Made by a program: the position numbers and the translations under genes. Positions 53,315 to 60,788 of a DNA stretch of 64,000 bases are shown here, in pieces. Below the pieces are notes generated by a model that had not been told where the DNA came from, did not search any database, and saw nothing but the letters and a program-made list of their open reading frames with translations. Source of the stretch: Streptacidiphilus rugosus AM-16 (GTDB lineage: Bacteria; Actinomycetota; Actinomycetes; Streptomycetales; Streptomycetaceae); NCBI RefSeq assembly GCF_000744655.1, contig NZ_JQMJ01000001.1, positions 496,001-560,000 on the forward strand, written 5' to 3'. The number at the start of each line of letters is the position of its first letter. The first letter of the stretch is position 1.

Positions 53315-54049
53315 TCAGATGTGGGCGAAGGCGCTGGTGGGGATGACCTGGCGGAACAGGTCGCGCTCCAGGGCGATGCCGTCGTCCAGAGGCAGGGCGA
53401 GGCCGTCGAGGATGGCGCGCTTGGCGGCGAACAGGGCGGGGGCGGGGTTGCGGGTCAGCTGCGCGGCCCAGTCCTCGGCGAGCTGGGCGAAGGCCTCGGT
53501 GGGCAGGACCGCGTTGAGGATGCCCATGCGGTGGGCCTCCTCCGCGCCGATGATCCGGCCGGTCAGGATCAGGTCGGCGGCCGGTCCCTTGCCGATCAGG
53601 CGGGGCAGGCGCTGCGTGCCGCCACCGCCCGGGATGATGCCGTTGCGGATCTCGGGCTGGGAGAAGTGCGAACGCGCGGAGGCGATCCGCAGGGTGGAGG
53701 CCAGCGCGGTCTCCAGGCCGCCGCCCCAGGCCTGCCCGTCGATCGCGGCCACCACCGGCTGCGGGATCGACTCCAGCAGACCCAACGCCCGCGGCCAGGC
53801 CCGCCCGGCCTCCGGGGTCAGGGTGCCCGCCGCGGCACGGCGCAGGATGTCCAGGTCCGCGTGCTTGATGAAGATCCCGTCGATCCCACCCTTGAGCATG
53901 ACCACACTGACCTCGTCGGTGCGCCCGGCGATGTCCTGCAGATGCCCGGCCAGCTCGTCCAGGGAGTCCAGGTCCATCTGGTTGTCCGGCACCCGCCCGA
54001 ACGTCAGCACCGCGATCTTGTTACGCGTCTCAACCGTCCAGTTACCCAT
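53315..54049 (-). CDS. Enoyl-CoA hydratase/isomerase (crotonase) family
   Basis: 244 residues from ATG 54049. Crotonase fold: oxyanion-hole segments VSVVMLKGGIDGIFIKHADL and VVAAIDGQAWGGGLETALAS, and the catalytic-loop region SQPEIRNGIIPGGGGTQRLP, with glutamate at the first catalytic position. It hydrates enoyl-CoA or performs a related acyl-CoA reaction. A long leader of about 150 nt carries a promoter at 54208-54236 overlapping a motif shared with the tetR2 promoter, so TetR control is likely. Confidence 0.85.
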   Translation of the reverse strand: MGNWTVETRNKIAVLTFGRVPDNQMDLDSLDELAGHLQDIAGRTDEVSVVMLKGGIDGIFIKHADLDILRRAAAGTLTPEAGRAWPRALGLLESIPQPVVAAIDGQAWGGGLETALASTLRIASARSHFSQPEIRNGIIPGGGGTQRLPRLIGKGPAADLILTGRIIGAEEAHRMGILNAVLPTEAFAQLAEDWAAQLTRNPAPALFAAKRAILDGLALPLDDGIALERDLFRQVIPTSAFAHI

Positions 54050-54202
54050 GACGACACACACCTTTCCTGCACAACGAACACGGAGGGGAACCGCGGGTAC
54101 GCCGCCGGGCCGCAACGAGGGCCGCTTGCGCACCACGCGCCGCCGCAGCAGCGGCCCCACGGGCGGCACAGGGCCGACCTGAGGCGCGCATCCGGCGACA
54201 GA

Positions 54203-54236
54203 AATGAATATTTCGTCTCACTCGGGCGGATGTCAA
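54203..54236 (-). promoter_or_regulatory. Crotonase promoter with AATATTCATT motif
   Basis: Minus strand: TTGACA (54236-54231), 17-base spacer, AAATAT (54213-54208). The ten-base AATATTCATT at 54212-54203 overlaps the -10 region and recurs exactly at the tetR2 promoter (55105-55114), suggesting a common operator. Confidence 0.6.
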
Positions 54237-54386
54237 GCCAGACCGCGATCACGCCCACGCAGCAGACGCCGGACCGGGGTCGGACCAGCGCAGAAACGCC
54301 TTGTGAACTGCGGTGATTACGGCAGAGTCCACCATTGAGGCAGAGTTCACCGGGCCCCTTTCGGGAGAGTTCATCGCGCCCCGCCC

Positions 54387-54424
54387 TTGACAGGAAGGGA
54401 ATACAGGCCAGAACATCCATTCCC
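54387..54424 (+). promoter_or_regulatory. Predicted tetR1 promoter
   Basis: TTGACA at 54387-54392, 17-base spacer, weak -10 AGAACA (54410-54415) only nine bases before the ATG at 54425, so the transcript would have almost no leader. Confidence 0.4.
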
Positions 54425-55084
54425 ATGGTTGAGATCGACGAGTCGGGTCCCCGCCGACGCGTGCTGGACGCGGCGCACGCCGTCTTCGCCGCCCGCACCT
54501 TCGAGGGCGCCCAGATGCCCCTGATCGCGGAGCGGGCGAAGGCCGGCATGGCCACGGTCTACCGCTACTTCCCCAGCAAGACCGTGCTCGGCAACGCCGC
54601 CTACCGCGACGCCCGCGGTGACCTGGTCGCCCGCCTCAAGCACCTCCAGGAGCGCTCCTACCCGTCCCGCGAGCAGGAGTTCGCCCACATCTGGCGGTGC
54701 TACACCGCGTTCGCCACCGAGCGCCCCGCCGCCCTGGAATTCATCAGCCGGCCCAACGCCACCTTCCTCGACGCCCAGAGCCTGGCCCTGCAGGACGAGT
54801 GCCACACCCTGGGCAAGGACTTCATCCGCCGCGGACAGGCCACCGGGGCCATCCGCCCCGGTCGGCCCCGCACCCTGATCATGATGGCCCACGGCGCCTT
54901 CACCGGCTGGCTGCGCCACACCCCGCCCTGCACTCCCGGCAGCCTGCCTCCCGGATCGGATCAGGCCCGCGATGCCGTCTGGGCGCTCCTCGCACGCCCC
55001 TCGGGTCCTGGCCCGAACGACGAGGGGTCGGCGACTGGGTCGCGGTCGGGCCCGCGCCGAGGGACGGCTGCAGGGATGGTTTGA
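54425..55084 (+). CDS. TetR-family regulator 1
   Basis: 219 residues from ATG 54425 (MVEIDESGPRRR). TetR N-terminal HTH: RRVLDAAHAVFAARTFEGAQ, MPLIAERAKAGMATVYRYFP, SKTVLGNAAY. The C-terminal ligand domain is similar to the next gene (FATERPAALEFISRPNATFL). The last ~35 residues are glycine/arginine-rich and beyond the family length. Divergent from the crotonase gene and in tandem with a paralogue, so one or both probably repress the crotonase. Confidence 0.85.
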   Translation: MVEIDESGPRRRVLDAAHAVFAARTFEGAQMPLIAERAKAGMATVYRYFPSKTVLGNAAYRDARGDLVARLKHLQERSYPSREQEFAHIWRCYTAFATERPAALEFISRPNATFLDAQSLALQDECHTLGKDFIRRGQATGAIRPGRPRTLIMMAHGAFTGWLRHTPPCTPGSLPPGSDQARDAVWALLARPSGPGPNDEGSATGSRSGPRRGTAAGMV

Positions 55085-55117
55085 CGAACCGCCCGACTGC
55101 AGGGAATATTCATTACC
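55081..55117 (+). promoter_or_regulatory. tetR2 promoter, likely leaderless, with AATATTCATT motif
   Basis: TTGACG (55081-55086), 17-base spacer, GAATAT (55104-55109), ATG at 55118: transcription would begin at or next to the start codon. The motif AATATTCATT (55105-55114) covers the -10, suitable for autorepression. The -35 overlaps the stop of tetR1. Confidence 0.6.
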
Positions 55118-55690
55118 ATGTCCGAAGCTTCAGACGTTCGCCGACGCATTCTCAACGGCGCCTACGCCGCGTTCTGCCTGCGCACCTACGCCGGCGCGCA
55201 GATGCCCTTCATCGCCGAACTGGCCAAGGCCGGAACCGGCAGCATCTACCGCTACTTCCCCGGCAAGGAAGAACTCGGCAACGCCGCGTACCAGGACGCG
55301 ATCACCGACCTCCTCGCCCGACAGCGGAAGATCCACGCCGCCCGCCACCCTTCCATCCGGGCCGAGTTCGCCCAGGCCTGGCAGGGCTACGCCGACTTCG
55401 CCAGCGAGCGCACCGCCGCCTTCCACTTCCTGTCCCAGGACAACAGCGCCTTCCTCAACGACGACAACCAGGCCCTGCAGCGCGCGATATACGCACTGGG
55501 CGCCGACTTCATCCAACGCGGCCAGGACGCGGGCAGGATCCGGCCCGGTGACCCCGGACAACTCCTCGCCCTCACCAACGGCGCCTTCTTCCGCTGGGCC
55601 GGCCACGCCTACCCCACCCCGGTCAACGACCTCCCCCAAAGCGACCGCGAAACCGCCGAAGACGCCTGCTGGCACATCCTGCAGGCATAG
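55118..55690 (+). CDS. TetR-family regulator 2
   Basis: 190 residues. HTH: RRRILNGAYAAFCLRTYAGA, MPFIAELAKAGTGSIYRYFP, GKEELGNAAY. The ligand domain resembles TetR 1 (FASERTAAFHFLSQDNSAFL, LGADFIQRGQDAGRIRPGDP). The two are tandem duplicates 33 bp apart. No ribosome-binding site precedes the ATG, which agrees with the leaderless promoter. The shared motif at its own promoter and at the crotonase promoter makes it the better candidate repressor. Confidence 0.87.
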   Translation: MSEASDVRRRILNGAYAAFCLRTYAGAQMPFIAELAKAGTGSIYRYFPGKEELGNAAYQDAITDLLARQRKIHAARHPSIRAEFAQAWQGYADFASERTAAFHFLSQDNSAFLNDDNQALQRAIYALGADFIQRGQDAGRIRPGDPGQLLALTNGAFFRWAGHAYPTPVNDLPQSDRETAEDACWHILQA

Positions 55691-56034
55691 ACAAGCCAAC
55701 ACCCCAGCAGGCATCCGGTAAGGTCACCTTGCGGCCCGCGACCCGAGCGACCGGGCTCCGGAACCGCCGTTCTGATAGCCGCGCCCGGGGCGGTTCTGAA
55801 AGAGTGGGCTGACCTCTTCCGTTTGGAGGGGGAGCGCGTGTCGCGGGGCCGGGGCCCGTCACCTTGTGGTGTCGGTGGGCCGCCCGCGCCGCGCTCGTCA
55901 GGTTCCGGCGGGCTGCCTCAGCGCTGGGACCACTCGTAGTCCTCGTCGTCGAACACGTCCCCGACCGCGTCGTCGTCCGGCCCGTCCAGCAGACCGGTCT
56001 AGTAGATTGTCGCGGCTTATTTTCGCTGTGTGGT
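55691..56034. other. Intergenic region next to IS630 remnant
   Basis: About 340 bp. The right part probably includes the outer end of the IS630 element. No gene is supported. Confidence 0.35.
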
Positions 56035-57085
56035 TGGGTAGAGGTGACGTAGTTTCACGCAGGCGTCCTCGGTGGTGAAGTGCCAGTCGACTTGGCGCTG
56101 GTTGCGGTTGGTGTGTTGCTGGCAGGCGGCGAGTTCGGTGTTGAGCACAGTGAGGTCGTCGATGCGTCGGTCCAGGCGCTGGCGGGTGAGCGCGGACAGT
56201 TCGATCTCGGCGATGTTGAGCCAGGAGCCGTTTTTGGGGTGTGGTGGATCTCAAGCGCTGGGCGAGACGCGAAGGCCTTCCCCGGCTCGAACGCCTCGTA
56301 GAGCGAGGCGGTGGAGTGGGTGTTGAGGTTGTCCATCACCAGCACGACCGTGGCGGCGTCGGGATAGTCCACGGTCAGCAGCTGCTCGACCTGCTGTGCC
56401 CAGTCGACCCTGGTCCGGCGGGGCCGGGCGTCCACGCGCCGCCATCCGCGCAGCGGCTCGACCCAGCAGAAGATCGAACAGGTTCCCGAGCGGACGTACT
56501 CGTTGTCCTCGCACCGGTCACGGCCCGGCAGTGTGGGAAGCGGATCACGAACCTGGCCGAGCAGTTGGTACGGCTTCTCGTCCATGCACACCACCGGGCG
56601 CGCCGGATCGAAGGGGCGGCGGTAGACCGCCAGGACGTCCTCCATCGCCGCGGCGAAGGCCGCGTTCGCGGCCGGCGGGATGGCCCAGCACTTCTTCACG
56701 TGAGGACGCAGTTTCGTTTTTTAACACCCGGCCGATCGTGGAGTGGTCCAGATCCGGGATGTCCCAGGTCAGCGCGACGTGCTTCTCCAGCAGACGCAGC
56801 GACCAGCGGGCATGTCCCTTGGGCGGCGTCGAGCACGCCAGCGCGATCAGCCGCGCCTCGACCTCGCCGGTCACCGCGGAGGGCACCGGCGGGAACGCCC
56901 GTTCCTTGCGGCCGACCGTGGCCCACACATCGCCACCGGTCTCCGCGTACCGCTTCGAGATCAGGCGGACCGAATCGCACGAGACGCCGACCCGGTCCGC
57001 GATCACCGCCCGCGGAGCGACCTCGCCGACCGACGTGTCCAACGCGAGCAGCACCCGCACCCGCCTGATCATCGACGCGCCGCGA
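56035..57085 (-). pseudogene. IS630-family transposase, two frameshifts
   Basis: The minus strand carries the N-terminal HTH and linker ([38 protein letters not shown]). After a frame change near 56705 comes the DDE domain ([40 protein letters not shown]), and after another near 56235 the last catalytic part ([40 protein letters not shown]). Each catalytic residue survives but the protein cannot be made in one frame. Different subtype from the IS630 fragment at 22195-22960. Confidence 0.85.
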
Positions 57086-57119
57086 ACCCAAAGCTCACTT
57101 GGGGCTGTGGTGGCTGGTG

Positions 57120-57511
57120 ACACCTTCGTTAACGGCACCCCTCTAGTGCTGGATTCCGCTTTCGGTGGGTGTGACTCCAACTTCCCCGCCGACACACCAC
57201 TACGCGACCTCGTGCGGATCGCCAAGATCCGCTGGCGCATCGAACACGACTACCGCGAACTCAAGGACGGCCTCGGCCTGGACCACTTCGAGGGCCGCAA
57301 CTTCGCCGGCTGGCACCGCCACACCACCCTCGCCTCCCTCGCCCAGGCCTTCTGCACCCTCCTGCGACTCGACCCAAAAGCCCCTGCGCCGGCCTGACTG
57401 ACCCTCTACGCGGTCCTCCGGGCACTGCAAGCCCTCCTGGCCACCTGGACCGGCGCCTGCTCGATATGCAGCCAACCCGCACCCACCCCCGAACCACACA
57501 CCAGAACCTAA
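57120..57511 (+). pseudogene. IS701-family transposase, C-terminal fragment
   Basis: Plus frame: TPLRDLVRIAKIRWRIEHDY, ELKDGLGLDHFEGRNFAGWH, AQAFCTLLRLDPKAPAPA, then a TGA, then LTLYAVLRALQALLATWTGA. These are the conserved C-terminal blocks of IS701 transposases. The N-terminal two thirds are missing and a stop interrupts the rest. It abuts the oppositely oriented IS630 remnant. Confidence 0.82.
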
Positions 57512-57635
57512 CAAATCCCTACTAGTGGCCGCCCCGCCGACGCATCCGGGGCGGCCACCGGGGTCGCCGCAGGCGATGCAAGGGGGGTCGCCGCGGCGGA
57601 TGCGGTCCCCGGACTGGTCAGCGGGACCGCGTCAT

Positions 57636-57971
57636 TCAACGCTGCGCCGAACGCCCCGGTGCCGCAAGCCGGCCAGCCCAGCCCACGGCGGGAGAAAACC
57701 GGCCCGCTAGGCGTCGGCGGGGCGGCGGCTGAACCAGCCCTGACCGGCGAGGAGGGCGAGTGCCGCGTCCGAAGCCCGGTAACGGGAGCCGGGCGAGGTG
57801 TTCTTGTTCGGCCTCAATCCAGGCCCGCTCGGACGCGGCCAGCGCCTCTGCGGGGTCCTGGTTGTCGCACCCGTGGAGGGTGCCGCGGTACTTGGCCATG
57901 GTGGTCGCGTAGTAGGCGCGCAGTTCGCCTTCGGCGGCCTGGTAGGCGGCCTCAAGGTCGTCGGTGCTCAC
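57636..57971 (-). CDS. Small helical hypothetical protein A
   Basis: 111 residues from GTG 57971. The first ~70 residues are alpha-helical and coding-like (TDDLEAAYQAAEGELRAYYA, PAEALAASERAWIEAEQEHL); the tail is basic and less convincing. It resembles proteins B and C just upstream in helix pattern. Function unknown. Confidence 0.5.
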   Translation of the reverse strand: MSTDDLEAAYQAAEGELRAYYATTMAKYRGTLHGCDNQDPAEALAASERAWIEAEQEHLARLPLPGFGRGTRPPRRSGLVQPPPRRRLAGRFSPAVGWAGRLAAPGRSAQR

Positions 57972-57988
57972 GTGCCGGATCCTACGGA

Positions 57989-58235
57989 CTACTCCTGGTC
58001 GCCACTGGCAGGCTCGCCGCCGTCCGGCACGCCCCGCGCTCGCTGCAGTGCGGACCACGCGCGGCGGGACGTCTCGGTCAGTTCGTGCAGTCGGGCGCGC
58101 TGCTGTGCGGTCCAGGCGCGCATGCTGGGATCGCCCGCCGCCTCGTGGGCCACCTGTACCTGGCCGAGGTAGTCCCGCACCGCCTCCTCGGCGGCGCGAT
58201 GGGCCGCGATCAGCTCAGGGATCGACGGCACCATT
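57989..58235 (-). CDS. Small helical hypothetical protein B
   Basis: 81 residues from ATG 58235 (VPSIPELIAAHRAAEEAVRD, MRAWTAQQRARLHELTETSR). Its second helix W-T-x-x-x-R-A-x-L-H-x-L-x-E-T is shared with the next upstream frame, so the two are paralogues. It overlaps that frame by about 26 bp. Function unknown. Confidence 0.5.
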
Positions 58236-58426
58236 CGTCCCAGTCCTGGTGTGCCCGGGACAGTTCCTCGGCCGCTTTCCGTGCTGTCTCGCCCAGTCGG
58301 TGCAGGTGGGCCCGCTCGTCCAGGGTCCACTGAGCGGCCGGGCGGCCGGCCATTGCGGCCGCGTAGGTGACCAGCTTCCTGGTCGGCCAGCAGGTGGTCG
58401 GCCTGCAGATCCTCCAACGACGCCAT
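58210..58426 (-). pseudogene. Small helical protein C (one frameshift)
   Basis: ATG at 58426 gives MASLEDLQADHLLADQ. After a one-base change near 58378 the frame continues KLVTYAAAMAGRPAAQWTLD, ERAHLHRLGETARKAAEELS and ends at 58210. Paralogue of protein B. The frameshift could also be a sequencing error. Confidence 0.5.
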
Positions 58427-59175
58427 ATCCGCAGGGTACGGCCCCGTCGGTGCACTCCGGGCCGGATGGGTGCCTGCCGCAGTGGGTCCGGGGCTCGCCC
58501 CGACGCCGTTGCCGTGCGGGAGGAGCCCCGGACGGGCCAGCCGCAGCGGCCCAGGGGGCGGACGGTTGTCGTTGGGGGGAACAGCCGTCCTGCTCTCACC
58601 GTGCGCCCTGGGGGTGCACGCCGAGGAGGAGGCGCGCCGAACGCATCCAGGTGAAAGTGAGACCGCCCCGCCTGCGGAGGGTGCGGGGCGGTCACCGTCT
58701 CTGCCAGGTCGCGGGAATGACGGAGCGCGGCACAGCGGACGACGCGGCGGTGCGTGAGGTTCCCGAGCGCGACCGCCTCCCTTCCACGATCGCCCGGACG
58801 GCGCAGCCCGGCAACCTGGGAAGCTCCCAGGCCGGGGCCTGCTGCAGCACGGACCCCGAGCCACAGGGATGCCCCGGCCGCTCGCGCTCGCCCTGCCCCG
58901 CCCAAGGAAAGGGGCATCGCCCCGGCAACGAGGCGGCCGCGCGCCAAGGACGCTTCGGATATCCACAACCTGTGCACAAAGATGTTGATAACGGCTATTT
59001 CGGGCATTCGGTGTGCGGATGCCGCAGGATCGATGCATCCGACCCTCGGCAAGCAGACGTTCCAGCGCTCGAACGCCGGCGCACTCCGCTGCAGCGCGCT
59101 CCTGCCCCGGCGCGCCACAACCTCCCACGCCGCGCCGCCGTTGACCCCGATATGCATGCCGAGAACCGCGCAGAT
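58427..59175. other. 750 bp without a gene; DnaA-box-like pair
   Basis: No frame is supported. At 58959-58979 ATATCCACA is followed three bases later by TGTGCACAA (reverse TTGTGCACA), each one or two changes from a DnaA box (TTATCCACA / TTGTCCACA), in a locally AT-richer stretch. Two boxes are not enough to call an origin. The right edge is the target site of compound element copy 3. Confidence 0.35.
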
Positions 59176-59198
59176 CCATCCATGATCTTGCAGGGTAT

Positions 59199-59216
59199 CC
59201 CCGGCTTCAGTCGGGG
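59199..59216 (+). other. Left-end hairpin of TnpB element copy 3
   Basis: CCCCGGCTTCAGTCGGGG, followed by AGGG. Nearly the same stem as the right-end hairpin at 61991-62010, as expected for IS200/IS605-type ends. Confidence 0.75.
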
Positions 59217-59275
59217 AGGGAATGGATCCTTGGCGCGGAGCCGTGAAGCGGCGGAGATGCTTGCGCCACTGTCTG

Positions 59276-59304
59276 TGACGGTTGCTCACGTTCTGTAGTA
59301 TGAT
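59276..59304 (+). promoter_or_regulatory. Predicted tnpB promoter
   Basis: TGACGG (59276-59281), 17-base spacer, TATGAT (59299-59304), then AGGGGG shortly before the GTG at 59336. Because IS110 now separates this promoter from most of tnpB, it would drive transcription into the bridge-RNA region and the IS110 transposase. The same sequence is at 43603-43631 in copy 2. Confidence 0.5.
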
Positions 59305-59335
59305 CCTGTTGTCGACCTTGCAGGGGGTGGGCCGG

Positions 59336-59365
59336 GTGATCCGTGCGTACAAGTTCCTCATGCGG
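59336..59365 (+). other. First ten codons of the original tnpB
   Basis: GTG start and V-I-R-A-Y-K-F-L-M-R, the standard TnpB N-terminus; the next original codons (P-T-V-G-Q) are at 60805. The frame now runs into the IS110 left end and stops at 59533. Confidence 0.85.
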
Positions 59366-59409
59366 CTCTACCTTCCTTTTGGGTTCGTCCCAGCCATTCG
59401 TAGGGTTGT

Positions 59410-59560
59410 GGCACCCAGGGGAACCGGGTGTGGCTTTCATGCGGCTGCCGTCCGTGGCTCTGTGGGCTTGGCCGCCCGGTTCCCCACGACGACTCGGCCG
59501 CCGATTGGGAAGTGCGAGAAGGTCGCTGTGTAGAGCAATGCCGGCGAGGTCGTCCGTGGT
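59410..59560 (+). ncRNA. Predicted IS110 bridge RNA, copy 3
   Basis: Target-binding hairpin: stem 59418-59428 with 59475-59485 (GGGGAACCGGG / CCCGGTTCCCC). In the loop, TCATGCGGCT (59437-59446) is identical to tnpB target plus core (59358-59367), and GTGGG (59462-59466) is complementary to CCCAC (60805-60809). Donor-binding part: ATTGGGAAG (59504-59512) is identical to the right end (60796-60804), and GTAGAG (59530-59535) is complementary to the left end CTCTAC (59366-59371). This is the four-guide arrangement known for IS110 bridge RNAs, in the expected place upstream of the transposase. Ends not determined. Confidence 0.78.
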
Positions 59561-59591
59561 ACGCAAGACAGGAACGACCTGATGGAGAGCG

Positions 59592-60788
59592 ATGAGCCGG
59601 ATATGGGCGGGGACCGACTGCGGCAAGACCCACCACCACACGCTGGTTCTGGACGTCGAGGGCAACACGCTGCTGTCGCGGCGGGTGGCGAACGACGAGC
59701 CGGAGCTTCTCCAGCTGGTCGCCGACGTCCTGGACCTTGCCGACGGTGGCGCGGTGACCTGGGCGATGGACATGACCGGCGGTGAAACCGGCCTGCTGAT
59801 CAACCTCCTGGCCAACCACGGCCAGGAGCTCCTCTACATCCCCGGCGTCGCGGTCAACCGCGCCGCAGACAGCTACCGAGGCCAGGGCAAGACCGACGCC
59901 CGCGACGCCCACGTGATCGCCGACCAGGCCAGGATGCGGCGCGACCTGCTTCCCGTCCGCCTCGACGACGAGGGCATCATCGAACTGCGGCTGCTGACCG
60001 AGCACCGTGCAGACCTTGTCGGCGAGCGCACCCGCGTCACCAATCGGCTCCGTGCCCTGCTGACCAGCATGTTCCCGGCGTTGGAACGGACCTTGGACCT
60101 CGGCAACGCCGGCCCGCTGCGGCTTCTGACCGGCTACCAGACACCAGCGGCCATTCGCCGATCCGGCACCAAGCGGCTGACGACCTGGCTCCGCAACCGC
60201 AAGGTCTACGGCGCGGAGGCGCTGGCCGCCAAGACTGTCGAAGCGGCTGAGCGGCAGCACACCGCCGTCGCCGGAGAGAAAGCCATCGCCCAGATGGTCC
60301 ACACCCTGGCCGAGGAGGTGATCGCCCTCAACGAGAAGATCGCGGAGACCGACAAGCTCGTCGAGGGACGGTTTCGGGAGCACGAACTCGCGGAGGTGAT
60401 CACCTCGATGCCGGGCGTCGGCTCCACCCTCGGAGCGGAGTTCCTCGCCGCAATAGGCGGCAGCCTGGCCGCTTTCCCCACTGCGGATCGCCTTGCGGCC
60501 TTCGCCGGAGTCACCCCGGCCCCGAAGGACTCCGGCAAGGTCAGCGGCAACCTCCATCGCCCCCAGCGATACCACCGGGGCCTCCAGCGGGTCTTCTACA
60601 CCTCCGCGCTCATCAGCATCCAGCGCGACCCAAACTCCCGCACCTACTACGACCGCAAGAGGGCCGAAGGCAAGCGGCACGTCCAGGCAGTCCTCGCACT
60701 CGCACGCCGCCGCGTGAACGTCCTCTGGGCACTCATTCGTGACGGACGGTGCTACCAAATCGCACCTCCTGTCACCGAAGCGGCTTGA
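59592..60788 (+). CDS. IS110-family transposase, copy 3
   Basis: 398 residues, complete. RuvC-like DEDD domain with D9, D60, D102 and D105, and a C-terminal Transposase_20 domain with the SGKVSGN segment carrying the likely catalytic serine. It forms a ribonucleoprotein with the bridge RNA and recombines donor and target DNA through a 2-bp core. The start ATG lies 10 bases behind GATGGAGAG. The last 50 bases overlap the beginning of the rescued tnpB frame. Confidence 0.94.
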   Translation: MSRIWAGTDCGKTHHHTLVLDVEGNTLLSRRVANDEPELLQLVADVLDLADGGAVTWAMDMTGGETGLLINLLANHGQELLYIPGVAVNRAADSYRGQGKTDARDAHVIADQARMRRDLLPVRLDDEGIIELRLLTEHRADLVGERTRVTNRLRALLTSMFPALERTLDLGNAGPLRLLTGYQTPAAIRRSGTKRLTTWLRNRKVYGAEALAAKTVEAAERQHTAVAGEKAIAQMVHTLAEEVIALNEKIAETDKLVEGRFREHELAEVITSMPGVGSTLGAEFLAAIGGSLAAFPTADRLAAFAGVTPAPKDSGKVSGNLHRPQRYHRGLQRVFYTSALISIQRDPNSRTYYDRKRAEGKRHVQAVLALARRRVNVLWALIRDGRCYQIAPPVTEAA

